Origin: CG-Epi1 sp964634895
GTDB taxonomy: Archaea > Thermoplasmatota > Poseidoniia > MGIII > CG-Epi1
Reading direction: 5' to 3'
DNA length: 19,268 nucleotides
NCBI GenBank assembly: GCA_964634895.1
Contig: CAZWJS010000026.1
Coordinates: 1 to 19,268, forward strand
Positions 1-7,438 of this stretch are shown here, piece after piece (position 1 is the first letter of the stretch; every line of letters begins with the position of its first letter). The notes beneath the pieces were generated by a model. The model had not been told where the DNA came from and did not search any database. It saw only the letters and a list, made by a program, of their open reading frames with translations. The position numbers and the translations under genes were made by a program.

Positions 1-1
1 T

Positions 2-73
2 GGAATAAATGTTACTGATATAATAGGGGGGTTGAGTGCAATGTTAGTTGATGCATCTGATTTAGAAATATGA
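2..73 (+). CDS. C-terminal end of an unidentified protein (5' partial)
   Basis: The frame is open from the left edge and ends at TGA 71-73. The last 23 residues read GINVTDIIGGLSAMLVDASD followed by LEI. The stop overlaps the comA start in an ATGA arrangement (70-73), typical of translationally coupled genes, so this gene is probably cotranscribed with comA and comB. The fragment is too short to assign to a family. It could be another step of sulfonate metabolism or an unrelated gene. The reading frame is supported only by its openness and the tight junction. Confidence 0.55.
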   Translation, partial: GINVTDIIGGLSAMLVDASDLEI

Positions 74-888
74 GCGAAAAAGCATTCTCTTTCTTGCCTA
101 TGCCTGAGCGTTCGGAAAAACCCCGTTTGAATGGTTTAACAATGTGTTTGGATCAGGGTATGGGATTAACCTATACTGAAGATTTATTATCAATTTGTTC
201 CGAATATGTGGATGTCTGGAAATTAGGATGGGCCACAGCTCAGTTGCAACCTAAAGATATTGTAAAGAAGAAAGTTAAGATACTGCGGGATCACAAAATA
301 TCGGTTTGTAATGGAGGAACTTTACTTGAACTATCAGAACATCAAGGTAAAGTCAACCAGCTTTTTGAAGAATTATTAGATTTAGGTTGCGATTCAACAG
401 AGATATCAAGCGGTAGCCTTGATATTGGTTCTGATAGGGTTGTAGAATTAATATCCATTGCTAGTGGAATGGGTCTTAGGGTTTTCTGTGAAGTTGGTAA
501 AAAATTACCTGAAGATGATTATGGTGGTAAAGAGTACAATCAACTTCTAAAGAAGTTCATTCTTGCCGGCGCTGACAAAGTCATACTTGAGGCACGCGAA
601 TCTGGAGTAAGTGTTGGGATAATGGACAAAGATGGTAAACCTAAAGAGTCAAAGATGGATGATGTTCTCAAAGGTATAGATCCAAATAAGGTCATTTTTG
701 AGGCACCACGTAAGTCACAGCAAATTTTCTTTTTGAGACAATTTGGTTCGGAAGCTAACCTTGGCAATATTCATCCAACTGATGTGATATCTGTAGAAAC
801 ATTAAGGAGAGGTTTGAGAGGAGATACAATTAATGATTTTTACTTTGTTATTGGTGACAGGCATCTGAAGAAGCAAGGTAGAAGATAG
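70..888 (+). CDS. comA: Phosphosulfolactate synthase (ComA family)
   Basis: ComA catalyses addition of sulfite to phosphoenolpyruvate to give (R)-phosphosulfolactate, the first step of the PEP route to coenzyme M in methanogens; Bacillus uses a homologue to make sulfolactate. The 272 residues match remembered ComA sequences along almost the whole length: GLTMCLDQGMGL (about 22-33), WKLGWATAQ (50-58), NGGTLLE (81-87), the acidic stretch EISSGSLDI (111-119), EVGKKLP (141-147), LEARESG (173-179), VIFEAPRKSQQ (208-218) and SVETLRRGLRGDT (241-253). The N-terminus has about 15 extra residues before the conserved core and the C-terminus has a basic tail. No Shine-Dalgarno is seen; the ATG overlaps the upstream stop, so coupling is likely. 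comB follows after 6 bp. The family call is firm. The physiological product in this organism is inferred. Confidence 0.95.
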   Translation: MSEKAFSFLPMPERSEKPRLNGLTMCLDQGMGLTYTEDLLSICSEYVDVWKLGWATAQLQPKDIVKKKVKILRDHKISVCNGGTLLELSEHQGKVNQLFEELLDLGCDSTEISSGSLDIGSDRVVELISIASGMGLRVFCEVGKKLPEDDYGGKEYNQLLKKFILAGADKVILEARESGVSVGIMDKDGKPKESKMDDVLKGIDPNKVIFEAPRKSQQIFFLRQFGSEANLGNIHPTDVISVETLRRGLRGDTINDFYFVIGDRHLKKQGRR

Positions 889-894
889 GTCAGA

Positions 895-1569
895 ATGGAA
901 ATTCGAATTGAACATGGTGTTGGTGGTGCCAAGAATGCAGTTTCAAGAGGGGATGCCGTACTTATCGTTGATACTATTAGAGCTTCAACAACTTATGTGA
1001 ATGCATTTGCTAGTGGGGCGAAAAGAATAGTCCCTTGTTTAAGTCGGGAACATCTTTCCGAGAAATTTAGTCAATATCCTGATTCTCTGAAAAGTGGAGA
1101 GAGGTTTTGCAAGAAGATTGAAGGTTATGATCTAGGTTCTTCACCCGTAGAAATGTCTAAAACTGATTTGTCAGGTAAAGTGCTATTGTCAACCACAACT
1201 AATGGTTCTCGTATGGTTGTAGCTTGTAAAGATTCTCCTCTAACAGTAATGGGAAGCTTTTGTAATTCTAATGCTATAGTTTCCTTTCTCAGAGAGAAGA
1301 ATATGGACGTTTCAATAATTTGTTCAGGACGTCTTGGTGAACGAGTTGTAGAGGATGATTTGTGTGCAGAATATTTCAAACATTGTTTTAATTTACCAAA
1401 TGAGGAATTTCGATTAACAAAGGATGAAATTGCAAATACGTGTTTGTCATCACCTAGTTACAAGATGTTAGCTAGGGCTGGTTTAGAGGGCGATTTTGTC
1501 AAGTGTGTTTCTATAAATTCTCACAATATAGTACCAGTACTAGATGGAGACGGATTCATTTTGCTTTAA
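895..1569 (+). CDS. comB: 2-phosphosulfolactate phosphatase (ComB family)
   Basis: ComB removes phosphate from 2-phosphosulfolactate to give sulfolactate, directly after ComA. The 224 residues show the family signatures: VDTIRASTT (25-33), SGERFCKKIEGYDLGSSPVE (67-86), STTTNGSRM (99-107) and CSGRLGERVVEDDLCAEYF (143-161). The last resembles the CAG...EDxLCAG block of ComB. The length is usual for the family. The gene starts 6 bp after comA with a weak AGGT ribosome-binding match (887-890). Its 3' end overlaps nob1 on the opposite strand by 14 bp, so the two convergent messages must overlap. No ComC-type sulfolactate dehydrogenase or ComDE sulfopyruvate decarboxylase is in the window, so sulfolactate could be the end product or an intermediate. 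Confidence 0.93.
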   Translation: MEIRIEHGVGGAKNAVSRGDAVLIVDTIRASTTYVNAFASGAKRIVPCLSREHLSEKFSQYPDSLKSGERFCKKIEGYDLGSSPVEMSKTDLSGKVLLSTTTNGSRMVVACKDSPLTVMGSFCNSNAIVSFLREKNMDVSIICSGRLGERVVEDDLCAEYFKHCFNLPNEEFRLTKDEIANTCLSSPSYKMLARAGLEGDFVKCVSINSHNIVPVLDGDGFILL

Positions 1570-2035
1570 TTCTAAAAATTTCTTCATTTCCACAAACTTC
1601 GCAAGCTTCTTTCATATTTTTATATGTCCTCTTGCAGGCTGAACATTTGTATTTCCACACCCTTAATTCTCTGATTTTATTTCCGCTACAGGAAATCACT
1701 TCTAGTTCCATGTGCAATGCCACATTCTGTATTGAAAAATCATCTGTTATGATATTTCCTTCAAATTCATGGCCCAATGCTAGTATTTTCATATCGATAT
1801 TTGATAAAACATCCAAGTCGCCAGTTTCTTGAGCTATCTTTTCAATATATCTTACTGATTCAGTTCGCGGTTCGACCACTTTCAATCCGTTGCTTTTCAG
1901 ATTTGAATAGTATTGCTTACTCTGGCGATTCACTATTTCATTCTCAATACCATTGACTGTTGCAATCTTTTCATCAGGATGTATCTGACTTAAGAAAGCA
2001 CAAGTATCTAATATATTCCAAACATCGGTTTGCAT
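1556..2035 (-). CDS. nob1: Endoribonuclease Nob1 (PIN domain plus zinc ribbon)
   Basis: Archaeal Nob1 cleaves the 3' end of the 16S rRNA precursor during small-subunit maturation. The protein is about 159 residues. The PIN domain includes the N-terminal ILDTCAFLS with the first catalytic Asp, a central TGDLDVLSNIDMKILAL with acidic residues, and TDDFSIQNVA near residue 110. The last shows the TDDxSIQN pattern typical of Nob1. A C-terminal zinc ribbon follows, with two Cys-x2-Cys pairs (CSAC and CEVC) about 10 residues apart. I prefer ATG at 2035 over an upstream TTG at 2050, because GGAGGG (2043-2048) sits 7 nt before that ATG and the TTG would fall inside this ribosome-binding site. The gene overlaps the end of the geranylgeranyl reductase by 28 bp, so the two are likely cotranscribed and coupled. 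Confidence 0.9.
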   Translation of the reverse strand: MQTDVWNILDTCAFLSQIHPDEKIATVNGIENEIVNRQSKQYYSNLKSNGLKVVEPRTESVRYIEKIAQETGDLDVLSNIDMKILALGHEFEGNIITDDFSIQNVALHMELEVISCSGNKIRELRVWKYKCSACKRTYKNMKEACEVCGNEEIFRIKAK

Positions 2036-3102
2036 GTGATTGCCCTCCAAATTATAGGTTTTGTAAGGGGGTTAAAAGCTGCATTAACCAGAAAATCAGG
2101 TGATCTAAACATTATTCTCCCCCATCTCATACCTCTTTTTGAATATTTCATTACTTTTCCCATTTCTATTTTCCAGCGCCTTTGATATTCTTCTAAAGAT
2201 GTTCCTTTTGATATATTTTCAGCAATTACTTCACCTGCTATTCTTCCTCCAATCATTGCAGTTGTAATGCCAGCTCCATTTGATGGTAAGACCATACCTG
2301 CAGAATCTCCTACAAGAAGGTAATTTTCTTTCCTGAGGTTTCTTATAGTTCCGGACATCGGCAATACCCCTCCTCCTCTGTATGTTATTTTGCCATTAAA
2401 TCGTGAAAAGAAGTCTTCAGCCATTGAATTAAGACTTTTTCCTTTAGAGAATTTAGTTTGTATTCCTATTCCTATATTTGCTCCATCTTTTTTTGGAATC
2501 TTCCAAGCATAACCTCCCGGAGCTATAGAGCCAAAATACAAATCGACCTGATTTGTAAAGTCACCTTCCATAAGTACAAAATTAATGGCAATGTTCATTG
2601 AATTTTCATTCCAGAATTTTTTCCTTAAGGGGTCATGAGGTCCTCCACAACCAATAATTATTTTCGAAGTTATCTTTTCTCCATTTTTCAGTATAACTGT
2701 ATTTCCTTGGACGTCATTTACTCTTGAATCAGTCAAATACTCTGAACCCTCCTTTTTAGCTAGTTGAACTAATTCTTTGTCATGAATTGGCCTGTAAAGT
2801 ATTTGCCCTTCAAATGGATAGACCAATTTCCTACCGGATGGAGTAACAAGTCCCATTTTTGTTGTAGTTCTTGAGATAGCAGTTTCAGAGGTTTGGAAAA
2901 GTTCATCGATTTTTGAAACATTGGGGCACAATCTCTTTAGTTCTTCATTAGTAGGAACAAGTTCACCACATTGCAAAGGCGTTCCAATTTTGTTGCGTCT
3001 GTCTATAACTAGGACTTTCGCTCCTCCTTTCGAAGCATATCTGGCAACAGTACTTCCAGCAGGTCCACCTCCTATAATTATAGCATCCCAATCGTATTCC
3101 AT
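2008..3102 (-). CDS. Geranylgeranyl reductase family flavoprotein
   Basis: Members reduce double bonds of geranylgeranyl chains, in archaea chiefly to saturate membrane ether lipids (digeranylgeranylglycerophospholipid reductase). The 364-residue protein begins with a dinucleotide-binding fold, IIIGGGPAGSTVA (about 8-20), and has an LQCGE motif (about 43-47). It carries the family motif GGYAWKIPKK in the middle (the YxWxFPK-like block) and the second flavin motif LVGDSAGMVLPSNGAGI near residue 265. The length is normal. ATG at 3102 is chosen over TTG at 3111 because an AT-rich box (3119-3126) lies about 22 nt upstream and the conserved N-terminus begins right after. The gene is divergent from the GlmU-like gene and followed by overlapping nob1. 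The family is firm; the exact substrate is inferred. Confidence 0.9.
   Translation of the reverse strand: MEYDWDAIIIGGGPAGSTVARYASKGGAKVLVIDRRNKIGTPLQCGELVPTNEELKRLCPNVSKIDELFQTSETAISRTTTKMGLVTPSGRKLVYPFEGQILYRPIHDKELVQLAKKEGSEYLTDSRVNDVQGNTVILKNGEKITSKIIIGCGGPHDPLRKKFWNENSMNIAINFVLMEGDFTNQVDLYFGSIAPGGYAWKIPKKDGANIGIGIQTKFSKGKSLNSMAEDFFSRFNGKITYRGGGVLPMSGTIRNLRKENYLLVGDSAGMVLPSNGAGITTAMIGGRIAGEVIAENISKGTSLEEYQRRWKIEMGKVMKYSKRGMRWGRIMFRSPDFLVNAAFNPLTKPIIWRAITCKPMFGIY
2043..2048 (-). promoter_or_regulatory. Shine-Dalgarno site of nob1 inside the upstream gene
   Basis: GGAGGG read on the minus strand lies 7 nt before the ATG at 2035 and inside the 3' end of the geranylgeranyl reductase gene. 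It decides the nob1 start and supports internal initiation in a bicistronic message. Confidence 0.75.
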
Positions 3103-3118
3103 GGTTCGCAATGGCCAT

Positions 3119-3126
3119 GCTAAAAT
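3119..3126 (-). promoter_or_regulatory. Possible TATA-like box for the reductase-nob1 unit
   Basis: ATTTTAGC on the minus strand is centred about 22 nt before the ATG at 3102. The match is weaker than for other genes in the window. It lies within the 77-bp divergent spacer. Confidence 0.35.
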
Positions 3127-3151
3127 AGAGTTTTGCTGTAATAATAAGTAT

Positions 3152-3159
3152 CATAAAGG
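3152..3159 (+). promoter_or_regulatory. TATA-like box for the GlmU-like gene
   Basis: CATAAAGG is centred about 24-25 nt before the GTG start at 3180. An archaeal TATA box normally sits about 26 nt before the transcription start, so the message is probably leaderless or nearly so. The spacing supports the GTG start. Confidence 0.55.
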
Positions 3160-3179
3160 CCCCTGTTTGAACAATAAAT

Positions 3180-4346
3180 GTGGAAGCTCTCATTTTAGCA
3201 GCCGGTCAAGGCGCACGTATGAGTAGCTGGACTAAGAATAGGCCCAAAGGGATGATTCCTTTAGCTAATGAACCAATACTCGGAAGTTTGGTAAATGGAT
3301 TAGTGTCTTCTGGTGTTAAAAAAATCACCATGGTTGTGGGCTATTCTAAAAATAGCGTTATGTCTTATTTTGGAGATGGTGGAGCTTTTGGGGCAAATAT
3401 CGATTACACTGTTCAGGAAAAACCGACAGGAACGATTGATGCTCTAAAGATAGGTTTGGAAAGAATAAATGGAGATTTTATTTTGGTTCCAGGAGATAAT
3501 TATGTTTCTGCAGGTTCTTTTTCATTGTTGCAAAGTTATCCAAGTGAGGCCTTACTTTCTGGAAAGGCTGATCGTTGGTCAAAATGGGGTGAAATTGAAT
3601 TGCGTTCTGGCAAGTCAATAATAACATTTGATAATCCCGATGCGTTCGGTCGAATTCATTTTACAGGTATAATGAAGATATCTAAAGAAACAGCCAATCT
3701 TTTGATTAAGGCTGGCGGTCAACATATAGGGGAGGCTCTCCAGGCGGTAATGAAATCCACAAAGTTTGAGGTTATAAGTTCAGAATATTGGCATAATATA
3801 GTATATCCATGGGATTTGATTGAAGGAAATCAGATGGCTTTAAGGGATAATTTGCTTTTTCGTAGTGGTAAGATAGAGAAAAATGTAACAATAAAAGGAG
3901 AAGTTTCAATAGGAAAAGGCACTATTTTGAGATCGGGGTCGTATATTGAAGGACCTGTAGCTATCGGGCAGAATTGTGATATAGGGGCGAACACAGCAAT
4001 AGGGCCCTCTGTTTCGATTGGAGACAATGTAATTATCAGTGCTTTTTCTGAGATAAAAGATAGTATTGTTATGAATGATACAGATATAGGAAGTTTTTGT
4101 AGTATAAAGGGAAGCGTTCTTGGTTCAAGTGTTTCTGTTGGATCACATACTATTGCTATACCAACCTCACGGAATATTTTTTATTTTGATAGAGAATTTT
4201 CAATAAGTAACAGAGGCGCTATGGTTGGAGACAATTGCATAATATCAAGTAGAGCAGTTCTTCAAGGAGGTTCAATTTTATTATCTGGGGCCACTATAGG
4301 GGAAGGTGAAGTTTATACTGCAGACTTCCAAGGAGATAATATCTAA
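3180..4346 (+). CDS. GlmU-like bifunctional sugar-1-phosphate nucleotidyltransferase/acyltransferase
   Basis: Likely makes UDP-GlcNAc from glucosamine-1-phosphate (acetyl transfer and uridylyl transfer), as described for archaeal ST0452-like enzymes. The N-terminal nucleotidyltransferase domain (about 1-225) starts with LILAAGQGARM and has the Lys of NRPKGMIPL (20-28) and GDN (105-107), whose Asp would bind the metal. It ends with WHNIVYPWDLIEGN (204-217), a motif common in the archaeal enzymes. From about 230 to the end there are hexapeptide repeats of a left-handed beta-helix (for example IGKGTI, IGQNCDIGANTAIG, IGDNVI, VGDNCI). The start is GTG, placed exactly at the family N-terminus and 24-25 nt after a TATA-like box. 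The stop overlaps the glmS ATG by one base, and glmS makes the upstream metabolite. No glmM is in the window. Nucleotide and sugar specificity are not provable from the sequence. Confidence 0.87.
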   Translation: MEALILAAGQGARMSSWTKNRPKGMIPLANEPILGSLVNGLVSSGVKKITMVVGYSKNSVMSYFGDGGAFGANIDYTVQEKPTGTIDALKIGLERINGDFILVPGDNYVSAGSFSLLQSYPSEALLSGKADRWSKWGEIELRSGKSIITFDNPDAFGRIHFTGIMKISKETANLLIKAGGQHIGEALQAVMKSTKFEVISSEYWHNIVYPWDLIEGNQMALRDNLLFRSGKIEKNVTIKGEVSIGKGTILRSGSYIEGPVAIGQNCDIGANTAIGPSVSIGDNVIISAFSEIKDSIVMNDTDIGSFCSIKGSVLGSSVSVGSHTIAIPTSRNIFYFDREFSISNRGAMVGDNCIISSRAVLQGGSILLSGATIGEGEVYTADFQGDNI

Positions 4347-6160
4347 TGTGTGGCATAGTAGGTTATACTGGTCAAAAGTTTGCTTTAGACATTATAATAG
4401 ATTCTCTTAAAAAGTTAGAATATAGAGGTTATGATTCTGCAGGTATTACTTTACACAAAAATGGCTTGGTAACTTCAAAAAAGGAAGGACCTATATCGAA
4501 TCTGGAAGAAATTCTCGAAAAATCTGATGCTAAGATGGGTATTGGCCATACACGCTGGGCAACTCACGGCGTACCTTCTGATGTAAATGCACATCCTCAT
4601 TTGAATGAATATCATGATATATCTGTAGTTCATAACGGTACTATTGATAATTATTTATCATTGAAGGATGAATTGGAAAAAGATGGCTATAAATTTTTGA
4701 GTGAGTCCGATACTGAAGTAATTCCTGCTTTATTGTCTAAATATTATTCAGGAAACCTTGTTGAAGCAATGAATAAGGTATTAGATAATATAGAAGGTAT
4801 TTTCACTATCGCTGCAATTCATGTGGATAATCCTGATGAAATAGTTGCAGTGAGGTATGAAACACCTTTAGTCGTGGGTATTGGAAATGATGAGAATTAT
4901 ATATCAAGTGATGTATATGCTATTCTGAAATACACACAGCAGATAATTTACCCTAATGATTATGAAATAGTTAAAATCAAGTCAAATGGTGTGGAGATTT
5001 TCAATCGTGATCTTGAAAGTATTGATTATGAAGTTGAAACGATTGAGGAATATACTGAAGTAGCAGAAAAAGGAGGTTTTGATCATTTTATGCTTAAAGA
5101 AATCTTTGAACAACCTAAAGCGCTTCAAGATTCTTTAACAGAATTATTTGTAGATTCTCCTCTTGATCACTTAGACTTATCTTGGAAGATCGGAAGCATA
5201 TCTATTGTTGCTTGTGGAACATCTTATCATGCAGGTCTAGTAGGGAAATATGTTATTGAACAACTGACAGCCATTCCGGTTTCGGTCCATTACGCTTCAG
5301 AATTTAGATATGCAGCTCCAGTTCAAGGAGTTGGTGGCCTTCTTTCTTCGAGGCCTCTTGTAATTTTAATATCTCAAAGTGGTGAGACTGCAGATACTTT
5401 GGCAGCAGCAAGAGCTGCAAAACAGCAGGGTTGTCATACTATAGTAATTTCTAATGTCCCAGGCAGTCGTATTACTAGAGAAGTGGATGATTCTATAATA
5501 ACTAAGTCAGGGCAAGAAGTAGGAGTTGCTGCAACTAAGACCTTTCTGACACAAATGCAGGCATTGTATGCTTTGGCCATACATTTATCATTTAAATCAG
5601 GGTCAATGGATCATCCTCAGGTAAAAGTTTGGGAAACTGAGATTAGAAAATTACCTAGCAAAATAACTCAGGTTTTGAACAATTGCGAATCCATCAAGGC
5701 CCTCGTTCCACATTTTGTAAAATCTAAGTCGGCTTTTTTTGTTGGACGTAATATTAACTTTCCTTTGGCATTGGAAGGTGCTCTTAAGTTAAAAGAAATT
5801 TCCTATATTCATGCTGAAGGCTATCCTGCCGGCGAATTGAAGCATGGACCTTTAGCACTTTTAAGTGAGGACACACCTGTTGTGGCTATAGCAGTACAGG
5901 ATCATACTTATTCTAAATTAGTTTCTAATATTGAAGAGATATCGGCACGAAAGGCTCCAGTTCTATCTATTGTTCAGAAAGGAGATGTGCATGCTTCTAA
6001 GGTTTCAGATTTTAGTTTTGAACTTCCAGAGATAGATCCAGTTCTTTCACCTTTTCCTGTGGCAGTCTTCTTACAGCTTCTTTCATACTACATAGCTCAT
6101 GATTTAGGAACTGAGATTGACAAACCTCGTAATTTAGCTAAGTCTGTTACGGTTGAATAG
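4346..6160 (+). CDS. glmS: Glutamine-fructose-6-phosphate aminotransferase (isomerizing)
   Basis: Converts fructose-6-phosphate and glutamine to glucosamine-6-phosphate, the entry step to UDP-GlcNAc. The 604 residues are full length. The N-terminal class II glutaminase domain starts MCGIVGYTGQ with the catalytic Cys2 exposed after Met removal, then GHTRWATHG (about 71-79) and VVHNGTIDNY. The two C-terminal SIS sugar-isomerase domains include ACGTSYHAGL, ILISQSGETADTLAA, GVAATKTFLTQ and EGYPAGELKHGPLAL. The end KPRNLAKSVTVE is the usual conserved GlmS terminus. AGGAG (4331-4335) lies 10 nt before the ATG, which overlaps the stop of the GlmU-like gene by 1 bp. The two genes form an amino-sugar nucleotide pair, likely feeding surface glycans. 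Confidence 0.97.
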   Translation: MCGIVGYTGQKFALDIIIDSLKKLEYRGYDSAGITLHKNGLVTSKKEGPISNLEEILEKSDAKMGIGHTRWATHGVPSDVNAHPHLNEYHDISVVHNGTIDNYLSLKDELEKDGYKFLSESDTEVIPALLSKYYSGNLVEAMNKVLDNIEGIFTIAAIHVDNPDEIVAVRYETPLVVGIGNDENYISSDVYAILKYTQQIIYPNDYEIVKIKSNGVEIFNRDLESIDYEVETIEEYTEVAEKGGFDHFMLKEIFEQPKALQDSLTELFVDSPLDHLDLSWKIGSISIVACGTSYHAGLVGKYVIEQLTAIPVSVHYASEFRYAAPVQGVGGLLSSRPLVILISQSGETADTLAAARAAKQQGCHTIVISNVPGSRITREVDDSIITKSGQEVGVAATKTFLTQMQALYALAIHLSFKSGSMDHPQVKVWETEIRKLPSKITQVLNNCESIKALVPHFVKSKSAFFVGRNINFPLALEGALKLKEISYIHAEGYPAGELKHGPLALLSEDTPVVAIAVQDHTYSKLVSNIEEISARKAPVLSIVQKGDVHASKVSDFSFELPEIDPVLSPFPVAVFLQLLSYYIAHDLGTEIDKPRNLAKSVTVE

Positions 6161-6253
6161 AAATCTCGCTACAACTATAATAGTAGGTACAGCTATAACA
6201 AAATCAAGGTTTGGCATTCCCAAAAATCCATCATCTTCATCCTCTTCAAGTTC
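6134..6253 (-). pseudogene. Orphan C-terminal-tail reading frame (acidic linker, hydrophobic segment, basic end)
   Basis: The minus strand holds a 39-codon open frame with no good start, bounded by TAG (6254-6256) and TAA (6134-6136). It reads ELEEDEDDGFLGMPN, then a hydrophobic stretch LDFVIAVPTIIVVARFLF, then NRNRLS. This layout (acidic spacer, short Gly/Pro motif, membrane segment, basic tail) resembles PGF-CTERM-like sorting tails of archaeal surface proteins. It directly follows the M20D gene in a different frame. Removing one G of the GG at 6256-6257 would join M20D in frame to this tail. It may be a decayed gene end, a frameshifted extension of M20D, or chance. The last part overlaps the glmS 3' end on the opposite strand. 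Confidence 0.4.
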
Positions 6254-7436
6254 CTAATTCCTCCAGACTCTTTAAGGCAAACATTGTGTGTAGTGCAGTA
6301 CCAATATGTAATGCATCTTCATCTGCTTTGAACATGGGGTGATGTACACTGTATATGGCTTCAATATCTTCATTTTGCATTCCTAAAACGACAAAACATC
6401 CTTTAACTTTCTCTGTATAATATGCAAAATCTTCCCCACCCATAACTGCTTCGAGATCATTTACATTTTCTTTGCCTAACATACTGTTACCTACATCTTT
6501 TGCAAAATCCCACATTTCACCATCATTAACAGTTGGTGGGTAATCATTACCAGGATATTTTACAATAGCCTCACATTCATGTGCCTTAGCTATATTTTCA
6601 GCAATTTCTTTTACTCTTCTTTGTAAGCTTTTCAGTCCATCCATTGTTAGTGATCTTAATGTTCCTAATATTTTCACTTCAGGAGGGATAACATTTGCAG
6701 CTTGACCGCCATGTATTGCACTTATACTCACGACACCAGAGTCTAGAGGGTCAAGTTCACGTGATATAATGGATTGAAGATTTGTTATTATTTGTGCAGA
6801 GGTCAATACAGGGTCTCTTGTTAAATGAGGAACTGCTGCATGACCGCCTACCCCTTTTATTGTCAAATCTAGAAAGGTTGTGGCTGCTAGGAAAGTTCCT
6901 TCTCTAGAACCGATTTGACCAGTAGGCATCTGCGGCCAAACATGGAGGCCAAATATTCTTTCAACTTTAGGATTTTCTAAGGCACCTTCTTCCCTCATTA
7001 ATTTTCCACCAGCTCCTCCTTCTTCAGCTGGTTGAAATAAGAATTTTATTGTTCCATTTATCTCATCTTCCTTTGTCTTCAATATTTTAGCAGCACCTAA
7101 TAACATAGCAGTATGACAGTCATGTCCACAGGCATGCATTTTACCATCAATTTCACTCTTAAAGGGTACATCTGTCTCTTCATGTATAGGTAAAGCATCC
7201 ATATCTGCTCTAAGTGCTACACACGGGCCATTTCCATTTCCAATTGAAGCTAAGACTCCAGTTTTGGCGATTGGTGATTGATATGGTATTTCCAATTTGT
7301 CCAATTCTCTTCTCACTAATGCACTAGTTTTGACTTCTTCGTACATAAGTTCAGGATGCCTATGTAATTCTCTGCGAATTTCAATAATCCAATTAGAGAT
7401 TTTTTTAGCTGCTTTCTTAGCCTCTTCAGGATGCAT
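6246..7436 (-). CDS. M20D family amidohydrolase/carboxypeptidase (ILR1/aminoacylase-like)
   Basis: Likely a cytoplasmic zinc or manganese hydrolase that cleaves N-acyl or amide-linked amino acids; the substrate is unknown. The 396 residues match M20D throughout: RRELHRHPELMYEE (21-34), LRADMDALPIHEET, the metal-binding HACGHDCHTAMLLGAA, the catalytic FQPAEEGGAGG, GLHVWPQMPTG, the dimerisation-domain GVGGHAAVPHLTRDPV, and near the end MGGEDFAYY and SVHHPMFKADEDALHIG with the last metal ligand His. No signal peptide is seen. The ATG is 2 bp after the stop of the GT-C-like gene and has no clear ribosome-binding site, so translational coupling is likely. It is the last full gene of a minus-strand unit with tatC. 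A hydrophobic tail-like frame lies just past its stop. Confidence 0.92.
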   Translation of the reverse strand: MHPEEAKKAAKKISNWIIEIRRELHRHPELMYEEVKTSALVRRELDKLEIPYQSPIAKTGVLASIGNGNGPCVALRADMDALPIHEETDVPFKSEIDGKMHACGHDCHTAMLLGAAKILKTKEDEINGTIKFLFQPAEEGGAGGKLMREEGALENPKVERIFGLHVWPQMPTGQIGSREGTFLAATTFLDLTIKGVGGHAAVPHLTRDPVLTSAQIITNLQSIISRELDPLDSGVVSISAIHGGQAANVIPPEVKILGTLRSLTMDGLKSLQRRVKEIAENIAKAHECEAIVKYPGNDYPPTVNDGEMWDFAKDVGNSMLGKENVNDLEAVMGGEDFAYYTEKVKGCFVVLGMQNEDIEAIYSVHHPMFKADEDALHIGTALHTMFALKSLEELGT

Positions 7437-7438
7437 AT

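Noticed and set aside
1503..1832. 109-codon plus-strand open frame overlapping nob1
   Set aside because: It lies antisense to a well-supported nob1 gene, has no domain-like pattern and is explained by the codon structure of the other strand.
2036..2050. TTG start giving nob1 five more residues
   Set aside because: That TTG overlaps the GGAGGG ribosome-binding site of the ATG at 2035, which better matches the family N-terminus.
3103..3111. TTG start giving the geranylgeranyl reductase three more residues
   Set aside because: The ATG at 3102 begins right before the conserved flavin-binding strand and better fits an upstream AT-rich box.
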